Shown one piece after another: positions 56,381 through 64,000 of a DNA stretch of 64,000 bases. The notes beneath the pieces were generated by a model. The model made no database searches. It was given only the letters and a program-made list of their open reading frames with translations, and was not told the origin of the DNA. Source of the DNA: Caenorhabditis remanei (Eukaryota > Nematoda > Chromadorea > Rhabditida > Rhabditidae); contig NC_071330.1 in assembly GCF_010183535.1 (NCBI RefSeq), positions 3,329,717 through 3,393,716 on the forward strand, in the 5' to 3' direction. How positions within the stretch are numbered: position 1 is the first letter of the stretch; the number at the start of each line of letters is the position of its first letter. The position numbers and the translations under genes were made by a program.

Positions 56381-58950
56381 ATGCCAAAAATAGCTATCGT
56401 CCAAGCTGGAACAGTCCTTTATGACAAGGTGGCAACCCTTGAAAAAGTCAAGAAATATGTCGTAGAGGCATCTGAAAACGGAGCGGAACTTGTCCTTTTC
56501 CCAGAAGCTTTCATTGGTGGATACCCGAAATGGAATAATTTTGGAATCACAATGGGAACGAGGACGCCGGAAGGGAGGAAGGAATTCAAAAGGTTTGATT
56601 TTTCCTTGAGTTTTATTTACAGTTTTTGTATTCTAGATACTTTGAAAACGCCATTGAAGAGCACGGTGAGGAATCCAAGTCGATTGAATCTCTTGCCTCA
56701 CAGAAAAACATCCATATCGTGATAGGAGTAGTCGAACGAGAGGCGTCTACTCTCTACTGTTCTGTACTCTTCTACTCACCTGATGGTTATCTCGGAAAAC
56801 ACAGAAAACTGCTGCCAACTGCTCTGGAAAGATGTGTATGGGGACAGGGCGATGGGTCGACTATGCCAGTTTTCAATACAAGTGTTGGAAAGATTGGAAG
56901 TGCGATTTGTTGGGAGAATTACATGCCATTGTATAGAATGACACTGTATAATAAAGGTGAGCATTGGGAAGATGAAGATTGATTGTTTCGAGAATGTTTT
57001 CAGAAGTTCAAATCTACTTGGCTCCAACTGTTGATGATAGAGATGTCTGGTTATCCACAATGAGAACAATTGCATTGGAAGGAAGGTGGGGGTTTTGAAT
57101 TGAGAGTATGAGAATGGTTGTACAGCAGAGCTGTGCGGAATTCCTTCCTTCGACTTCCTTCTTCCTTCTTCCGGGTTTTTTCCACTTCCTCATCCTTCTT
57201 ACTTCTTCCTTTAAAAAACTCCACTTCCTTCTTCCTTCTTCCCTTTTCGAAAAGTTTACTTCCGCACAGCTCTGTTGTACAGATTCATAGCATACTTATC
57301 AACCGGGTCAAAAAGGGCCGACACGGGCCGGCGCGTAACTTGCTTCAAACTGAGTTTTATGGGTTGAAAAATATACGAAAATGTAGATCTCGGCGAGTTC
57401 TAGATCTCTGACTTACTACTGGCTAGAGGCCTGGTCGTTGATGTGTCACGGGCCGGTATAAAGTACCAAAAAACGCGAAAATGGGCAAGAAAGTCATTCT
57501 AGCCCGGTTCGTGGCAGATCATGGATTAGGCACCCGGCCCTTAAATGCATAGTTGTCAAGGCCCGGGCCGGCCCGGCAAGGCCCGCGCCGGGCCGGTAGA
57601 AAATTTTCAAGGCCCGGCTTCAAAAAATGTCCCTTTTTTTCCTAATTTTTTTCGAAATTTTTTCAATTTTTGTATCGAAAATGTGACCAGTTTTTACTAT
57701 TTTTCAGATTTTCTTCTAATTCTGAATCATAGTCGAAAATTTGACTTTTTCCCAAAAAAATTCAAAAAATTTGAAAAAAATTGAAAAAAATTGAAAAAAT
57801 TTGAAAATTTGACTTTTGCGCCAATTTGCCCGGGCCTTCGGGCCGGGCCTTGACAACTATGCTTAAATGTCACAGATTTAGATCTCACCGAGATCTACAC
57901 TTTGGTATATTTTTCATCTCATAAAACTCAGTTTGAAACGAGTTGCGCGCCGGACCTTGTCCGTCCATGTCGGTCCGTTTCAACCCGGTTGACAAGTATG
58001 ATTCATAAGAAATTTTACACTTTTCTAGTTTTCTGTTGAAAGTGCAAAATTTTAAGAGTGAAATTCTCGAGAATGTTGACTTTTGTAATGACCAAACCCA
58101 AAGCTTCACTTTTCTACTTGATAAATTTTTTGTACCGTTATTTCCTGAAGAGCTATTTTTGCCAAAGTTAGTTATTTCCTGAAGTTACACAGGAAAACTG
58201 TTTATCGAAAGTTGGCTCTAGTTTTGTTCGCGATTACTCTTACAAAACGTTTCTAACTACTAAAATAAAGGTTTTGGTTAGATCTACGCAATCAATACTG
58301 TCAGATTATGTGTGAAAACAGGGCACATTCTTAAAATCCGTCATCTCTATCTGAAAACTACAAAATTCGACATCCTCTTGAACGATATTGTAGTTTTTGT
58401 TACTAGATAAGTAGTTTGGAATCAAACTGTAGTTTTGAGATCAAATGCGTTCTGAATTAGTCCAGCAGTTAGAATTTTAGGTTCCTGTTTAACGAGTTTT
58501 CAGTTTAAAATATTTTGATGAGTTACGGATCTTCCGTTGTAGCTATCTGATCCTTATCAACCTTTCGTGTCAATTATTGTACGACAGGTCGCGAACATAA
58601 TTGATTTTATGACGCATCAAAAATCTCATATCCCAACTTCCAGGTGCTTCGTTGTGTCTGCCTGTCAATATCTCAAAAGCTCCGCCTACCCATCCGATCA
58701 CCTCCTCCGTAAAGAACATGGAGATGACACTGTCTTGATCCGTGGTGGATCTTGTGCAGTGGACCCTCTTGGAACAGTCCTTGTTGAACCTGATTTCACT
58801 CAAGAAACTATTCGATACACAGAATTCGATCTCTCAGACATTGCACTTGGAAAAATGGATTTGGATGTAGTTGGCCACTACAGTAGACCAGACGTCTTCC
58901 AGTTGACAGTCAACGAGAATCAGATGAGTACAGTAACCCATAAGGAATGA
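56381..58950 (+). CDS. nit-1: Nitrilase NIT-1 family protein
   Basis: Carbon-nitrogen hydrolase related to plant and bacterial nitrilases; the in vivo substrate in worms is not known to me. Exons 56381-56592, 56637-56956, 57004-57085 and 58644-58950 join in frame to 306 aa, the size of C. elegans NIT-1. The catalytic triad is visible: Glu42 in LVLFPEAF, Lys128 in KHRKLLPT and Cys162 in SAICWENY. The KSSAYP, HGDDTVLIRGGS and VDPLGTVLVEPDF segments are also typical of this subfamily. The spliced-leader-like acceptor just before the ATG fixes the start. Intron 3 (1,558 bp) is packed with three hAT-like MITEs plus other repeat. AATAAA at 59028-59033 is the likely polyA signal. No damage to the reading frame. 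Confidence 0.96.
57118..57282. mobile_element. MITE-J with exact 8-bp TSD in nit-1 intron 3
   Basis: The element at 57126-57274 (149 bp) has ends CAGAGCTGTGCGGAA and TTCCGCACAGCTCTG and a CTTCCTTC-rich body. It is flanked on both sides by TTGTACAG (57118-57125 and 57275-57282). It is a short relative of the 6494 element. Confidence 0.9.
57283..58008. mobile_element. MITE-E with a MITE-D nested inside, nit-1 intron 3
   Basis: The outer MITE-E runs from 57291 (CATACTTATCAACCGGG) to 58000 (CCCGGTTGACAAGTATG), flanked by ATTCATAG and ATTCATAA, 7 of 8 matching. Inside it, MITE-D at 57548-57861 has ends CATAGTTGTCAAGGCCCGG and GGGCCTTGACAACTATG with an exact 8-bp duplication CTTAAATG at 57540-57547 and 57862-57869. 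E therefore arrived first and D later. Confidence 0.9.
58009..58643. repeat. Diverged repeat in the 3' part of nit-1 intron 3
   Basis: The phrases GCTTCACTTTTCTAC, TTGATAAATTTTTTGTACCG and GAAGTTACACAGG resemble MITE-B arms but are heavily diverged. No exon is visible in it. Confidence 0.4.
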
Positions 58951-59027
58951 ATTTTTGAAAAATTGCAAATTTATTAACCATATAACTCTATAGTCTTGGA
59001 GTGAATGCACAATTCTGACTTTTTACA

Positions 59028-59033
59028 AATAAA
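59028..59033 (+). terminator. Polyadenylation signal, nit-1
   Basis: AATAAA about 78 bases past the nit-1 TGA stop. Confidence 0.7.
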
Positions 59034-59250
59034 TCTTTGATCTTTTTTTTTGTTGAAAATTTGTTAGTTGGTGTGAGTGGGGCACTTCTTTTTGTGGGTT
59101 TTTTGTCGATCGCGAAAAAAGTAAAATTAAAGAAATTATTAGAGAAAGGAAAGGAAATAAGAGAAAAAGAAGCGATGACGTGGCAGGGAAAGGGGAAAAG
59201 GATCGATCGAAATTCGATGTGAAAAGAGAGAAAAAGAAATGAAGAAGGAC

Positions 59251-62200
59251 TTAATAATAACGTGACCAGCTGGCAGTGGAGCTCGTATAATTGTGTGGAC
59301 GGTAGCTGTTGAAGTGGCGGAGATTACTGTTACCGTAGTACGACCAGTACCATGGAGCGGATCTGGAAATTGTTCTTTGACTTTAATTGTACCGAAATTT
59401 CGAAATGTTTTATTTTTTTATTTTTCAAAGTCTTCTTCAAGTTTTAAAAAACTGTTGCTTAACCAGTAATGTCATGACTACGACCAAAAAAAACTTACGT
59501 TGTTCCCAGATACTTTGTGTTGTACATGTATGAGCTCAAACTTTTCGGACGACTTGCGATATCAAAGTGGGTCTCGCTGGCAAGGTAGGAGTAGCCGGAG
59601 TAACTGAAACAGGTAGATGTATGGTGATGTTTTGAAGGGTTATCGGATTGGTGCTGTCCCAAATTAGGACTGCGCCAAATTCAATTCGTTCAAATCAGAA
59701 CCGGTTGAAAGAATGCTAAACGTTATATTTAAGCCATTAGACCTAGATTTGGCGGTTTTGAACTGTACCAATTCTGATCAGTCCGGTTCCGACTTGGGTA
59801 GTTCTGATTAGGGGCCGTCGAATTTTCATGTCTCTAATTATCTTCAGCTCGTCAAGACGCTTTAATTGACTATAATCATGTCTATATTCGAAAAAATGGG
59901 TCCCACCACAAGGCGCATGGACTAAAATTTTCTGACAAGTTTGAAATCTCCGTGTGTGTATTAGTCTATACACCGATTTTCAGCTCAAAATCTCTCAATG
60001 TCGTAAAATCTGGCGATCGGTGTAGCGGACTTGGCGTTTGCACAGATTCGGCGCCACCGTAACCCCAAAATTTGAATGTTGAGTTAAAAAACTCCAAGAA
60101 AAAGCTTATAGGGGTGTTTAGATGTGCGGAATCTTAAAATGCGGGATGGCTAGCCCATTTCGAGTAATTACGCGGCAGTTTGCTTTTATTTTGAAACCTT
60201 TGTTTATCAAATTTCAGTCTTTTATGCTTCCCACTCACCCTCTTCTCGTCGTGATCGGCCGTGATTCTGCAGCTAACTGTGGTGGTGTGTAGACTGGTGT
60301 GAGTCCGTAATTTCTATCGAATGAGTATGGTCGTCTGTAGTCTCCCTCTCGTCCGTATACATATCTGAAATTCAAAGTTCCCTTCAAAACATCTTTCTCT
60401 CGTATTCTTTATGAGCCAAAAAATCAGAATGTGGTGCTGTTCCAAGTTTCTAACAACATGCCATTTGACATGACACCTCACAACGGCCCGAATTGTTACA
60501 CAAAGTTTAGAGGGGTCGGGGAGAGAGCGATGGGGATTACGAACAGAAAAAAAGAAGAAGATGAAAAGATGAACTTGTCAAAAAGAGGATGGCAGAAACC
60601 GAATGGCATGTAGCCTCTGAGAAAGTTTCTCAGAGAAACTGAACAGATCAAAGCTCACTTATAAATCGGGTAGCTCCAAGTTCTGAGTCCAAAAGTGTCA
60701 TATTTTCGGAACGGTTCGATTTCCGATCGATAATGAATATTTGTGTGATACGGAGCGGTGACGGCGGCCAATGGAGTTCTCGAACGATGAAGATTCCCAT
60801 CGTTGACGTGTTCGACAGAGGCGATGTCACGGACTGGAGTGTAACTACGACGGACGTGAGACGCGTAACGCTTCTCGTTGTCCACTGGCGTGTTCTCTCT
60901 GGACCATCTTGACAGGTATTTTTCCCTGGAAAACGGAGATATAGTTGGAACATACTGAGTGGTTGTGCTGACAAACCTAGAAATCGAGCTGAGATCGACA
61001 GATCTGCTGCGGTTGAAACGGTAATTGTGATATTCTGGCATGACTTCCAAACTTTCGTCGAGTTCTTCTTCGGTTAATCTGGAAATTGGGAAAATGTGGA
61101 AAATTGTCGAGAGAGTGAGAAAAAATTATTTCAAAACAAAAAAGCTTATGAAGCCATCTGCATCTTTCGTAATTTGCATCTGGGTTCACATAGGTCATTG
61201 TTTGAATTCAGTGAGAGTTTAGAACTCAATTTATTTCTAGTCAGTATGAAAAGTTTTTGCAACCGCTCTCTATCGAAACTGGGAGACTGAGAGACGCATA
61301 TTAAACACAGTCATCCAGAGGATTTCGGTAGAGCGCAGTTGTAAGCCCAATGCTGCGCTAATAATTACAAAGGAAATTCGAAAAGGTGTTCAATATTATA
61401 TCCAAAAATCCATTTGAAAACTCAACCTTTAGAAAAAAAGATAAAAATAATAAAACGGCCAGGCTCAAAATTCTTACCCCGTCAGTGTTACCTCCTTTTA
61501 TTGATATCAATAAATCGACTACATTTGTTTGCTAATAATGATGCTCTTCATCCATATCCGGTCAGTATGGAATTCTTACAGTACCGCTCAAAACATGATT
61601 AACTTTGACAGTTTTAGTGGAAAATGACCAACTTGGGCAATGTATAAGGAATCACGTGATTGTCCGCCAAATTGGATTTTGTATGTGCTGGACAGAGCAA
61701 AAATAGCAAATCATTTTTGTAGTTGACCATTTTTTTGTAGGGAGACTTCCTTGAAAGTTACAGGTCATCAAAGCTATTTCTCCCTGAAACCGACTAATTT
61801 CAGTTCACATTACCGAATTTTTTGAGCTGTTCACTTTGACAATCTGTAACTTTTAAGATAGAAACCTACAGAAAATGGTTAACTACAAAAGTAATAAGCT
61901 ACTTTTGTTCTGTTCAGCCCATACAAAATTAAACTTGTCGGACAATCAAGTGACACCAAAACAACCTATCAAACTCGGTAATTTTTAACTGAAAACAGCC
62001 AAATTTGATAACTTTTTGAGCGGTACTGTATCATTTTGTATCTTAAACAATTTATTCTCAATTCCCTCCAATCCACTTCTATCTTAACTTTCTAACAATT
62101 AATCCCATCTCCTCCAATCCAATAGATATATTTATCAATAAGTCTTGTGTTGTTATCTTTATCCTCCAGCCAGTCAACTAAGCTCCCACTCTCTCTCCCC

Positions 62201-62596
62201 CTCTTCACTTGTTTACCACCCCCCTTTACTTTCTTCTATCCCTTATCCCTTATCTCATTACCTCTCAACACAAGGTGCCGCTGCAAGACCTAACGTGTAC
62301 TTTCGGGCTAACTGCTCCCACGATTGTCCACGTGAATCGTCAAGAAGCCGTTTCGCCGCCGCAAGTGCGTTGGCTCTGAAATTGGTGAATTCAGGTTTTA
62401 GAGAGTTTTGAGAAAAGTGAAACTTCAAGTATCACAGAAATCAGAAATGTGACGAGAATTTCAATTCAAACCGCCCGTATTACCTAGTTGGTTCCGATTC
62501 AAACCGATGACCAATCGGATTTTTATCTTCTGGTAAAGGTGGTAATAGAGGAGCATCTTCGAATATTGGATCTAGTTTTACAGATGATGCCACCAT
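59251..62596 (-). CDS. Tyr/Ser/Arg-rich protein, uncharacterised
   Basis: Exons 62596-62484, 62375-62295, 61078-60659, 60364-60239, 59603-59499 and 59362-59251 join in frame to 318 aa. A 51-bp stretch at 60976-60926 inside exon 3 has good intron ends (GTTTGT and TTTTCCAG) and, being a multiple of three, could be either retained or removed (301 aa). The N-terminus is acidic and Pro-rich (FEDAPLLPPLPEDKNPIG). A helical KRLLDDSRGQSWEQLARKY and TEEELDESLEVMPEYHNYR follow. The rest is strikingly rich in Tyr, Arg and Ser, with SRSVDLSS, RRSYTPVRD and the tail WYWSYYGNSNLRHFNSYRP. There is no signal peptide or membrane helix. I do not recognise a family; a cytoskeletal or muscle-associated role is only a guess from composition and its ZK1058-type neighbourhood. 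Confidence 0.8.
61256..61361. mobile_element. MITE-A copy in intron 2 of the Tyr-rich gene
   Basis: TTTGCAACCGCTCTCTATCG, centre GGGAGACTGAGAGACGC, TTTCGGTAGAGCGCAGTTG and AATGCTGCGCTAA. Confidence 0.65.
61577..62030. mobile_element. MITE-B fold-back in intron 2 of the Tyr-rich gene
   Basis: Ends TACAGTACCGCTCAAAA and TTTTTGAGCGGTACTGTA are perfect inverted repeats with TA on both sides. The arms ATTTTTGTAGTTGACCATTT and AATGGTTAACTACAAAAG pair near the middle. The sequence is closer to the 31930-32170 element than to the pat-3 copy, suggesting two subfamilies. Confidence 0.8.
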
Positions 62597-63773
62597 TATT
62601 TTTGTGAAGTTATAGGATTAAATGACCAGGAATAAAGTGAGGGAATATAGTTTTTATCTCAAGATTTCTTTGAGTAACAGAGTAACTTTTCTGGGGTGGG
62701 ATGGTATTGAGAGGAGGGTTTGAGACACTCCGAGCTCTTTTTTCTGTTTGCGGATAAAGGGAGAGAGATAGTGCAGGGGAGATAAGAGACACGGTCATTG
62801 TATGTGTTGTATGTACTTTTTTTGCAACAAATGGAGTTTCGAAATTGAAATTGATACGACGGGTAACAAAAGAAATCGGATGTAATATCACTTGTCTGCG
62901 GCTCTGCGGGGGATGTTTATCTGGTCATTAGGACTTTTAACATCTTGTTGGCGGAGCAGTGAGTCAGGCAGATTTCAACTTTCTAGAGAATGTAGGCTTA
63001 CAGTACCACTCGAAAATTTTCCAGCTATCAATTTCGATGGACTGTCATAATTTTCTATAGTCAACCCAAAGAGTAGTACTCCTATTTCAATAATATCAAA
63101 AACAACGAAGCACTAAACAAGGAATCCACACCTTTAAACGGGCATGTCATAATGTTTTATTATTCCAAGGACTTTACTTTTGTAATGTTCTTAAAAAAAG
63201 CATAAAGCTGCATTTTTGTAATTGACATTTATTTTGAAAACGTGCTTTCTAGAAAAGTAAATCCAGGGTCCTCATCTTTACACAATTTTATTTTGCATGA
63301 AAGCGATTCTGGTCGTAGACATAATTGTTCTCTAGGGTAAGTCAACACAAAAATTAGCCAAATACAATAAGAAAGATCTAGACGTGTTCCAAAATACAGT
63401 ACAAAATACATTGACAGTTGGAACTATCATAGTTAGCTTTTAGAGTTCGTCACTTGTAATAGAAACTGGGGAAAAATGTTGTTATCTGAACCTAGTACAG
63501 TATCCAAGAGCACATAACAAACTAGCTATTGTTTAATAGAAAAACTGATCAATATGGAAAACAAGGAGTACTACCTACTAAGTCCTTGGGGTTACGTAAC
63601 CTCAGAGAAATTTAAAGGTACAGTAACTAAGAGAGAGAGAGAGTAAAAAAACAGTTCTTATTATCGGTTAGTTGAAAAGCATGAAGCCTTGCAGTTTTGA
63701 ACTTTAACGGTCTGGAAACAGTGCAGACACACACAGGAATAAACAAAAACAAAACTTGTTTTCCGCTATAAGT
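62597..63773. other. Spacer upstream of the Tyr-rich gene
   Basis: No gene seen. It includes a half MITE-B-like piece starting TACAGTACCACTCG at 62999, a (GA)n tract at 63632-63644, and GA-rich sequence near 62700-62780 that may be part of the promoter of the minus-strand gene. Confidence 0.45.
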
Positions 63774-64000
63774 TCATTTCGAAAAAGCTTCAGTTATGTA
63801 GGAAGATTCTGGAAACTTATATAAAACGAAAGAAAAAGGAAAAAGAGCCGTGGCATTGCGTCCATCGAGAGTTGGCACACCGGGGCACATGGCTGATAAT
63901 GGATCAACAACAACAGGGGCTCTCTGAGCACCAGAATTCCCGTCGCTTCTCTCCTCTTCCTCCTTCTTCTTGTCCCCCTCCTTCCCCCCCCCCCCCCAAC
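63774..64000 (-). CDS. Possible last exon of a minus-strand gene, cut by the window edge
   Basis: From the right edge the minus strand stays open through a Lys/Glu-rich stretch (EGDKKKEEEERSDGNSG), then AQRAPVVVDPLSAMCPGVP and TLDGRNATALFPFSF, to a TGA at 63774-63776. The middle part reads like protein rather than repeat, but no upstream exon is visible, the edge is a C14 homopolymer where the frame is uncertain, and no AATAAA follows nearby. It could equally be a chance frame. Confidence 0.25.
   Translation of the reverse strand, partial: WGGGGKEGDKKKEEEERSDGNSGAQRAPVVVDPLSAMCPGVPTLDGRNATALFPFSFVLYKFPESSYITEAFSK

Noticed and set aside
1..64000. CRISPR arrays, bacterial operons, rRNA genes or telomeric TTAGGC repeats
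   Set aside because: None seen; regular spacing among repeats here comes from MITE arms, and the genome is clearly nematode.

Overview
This window looks like chromosomal DNA from a Caenorhabditis nematode other than C. elegans. It has short introns (about 45-55 bp) with GT(A/G)AGT donors and TTTTCAG-type acceptors, spliced-leader-like acceptors a few bases before several start codons, AT-rich spacers, and proteins that read like C. elegans MMCM-1, PAT-3, CCDC-47 and NIT-1. From memory, the order mmcm-1, pat-3, GALT, ccdc-47, a METTL methyltransferase and nit-1 matches the C. elegans ZK1058 interval on chromosome III. The species assignment is inference.

Layout. 1-20.2 kb holds no gene I can support. 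It is dense with short inverted-repeat elements, microsatellites and a strand-biased low-complexity block near 9.1-9.6 kb. 20.2-24.3 kb carries mitochondrial methylmalonyl-CoA mutase on the minus strand. 26.5-30.8 kb carries a minus-strand protein of about 870 aa with a DUF4211-like C-terminus. 33.2-36.6 kb carries an SH2 plus tyrosine-kinase gene on the plus strand, with an in-frame TAG where a conserved Trp is expected. Its large first SH2 intron hosts an opposite-strand 74-aa secreted-peptide gene complete with TATA-like box, signal peptide, 47-bp intron and polyA signal. 36.7-37.8 kb holds a basic, Ala/Pro/Thr-rich ORF. 38.5-43.1 kb is beta-integrin pat-3 (minus). 43.1-49.2 kb is a repeat-rich divergent spacer. 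49.2-62.6 kb is gene-dense: ccdc-47 (+), GALT (+), METTL-type tRNA methyltransferase (-), nit-1 (+) and a Tyr/Ser/Arg-rich orphan (-). A possible last exon of another minus-strand gene touches the right edge.

Repeats are the second theme. I separated several families by eye. MITE-A has more than 30 copies or fragments, with ends near TTAGCTCGGCACAG and GCGCTCTACCGAAA arms. MITE-B is about 400-460 bp, fully fold-back, with ends CAGTACCGG and a TA duplication. MITE-C is a fold-back of about 200-230 bp with ends CCGTAAAACC. MITE-D and MITE-E have CATA(C/G)TTG ends, and MITE-J is a GGAAGA-rich element with CAGAGCTGTGCGG ends. D, E and J show exact 8-bp target-site duplications, as hAT elements do. 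Several are nested in one another, giving a relative order of insertion, and most introns longer than 300 bp in the real genes are filled with them.

Functionally the genes look like unrelated housekeeping and muscle-adhesion loci rather than a pathway. The least ordinary items are the nested peptide gene, the interrupted kinase, the GALT protein lacking expected metal ligands, and the stacked hAT-like insertions in the nit-1 intron.
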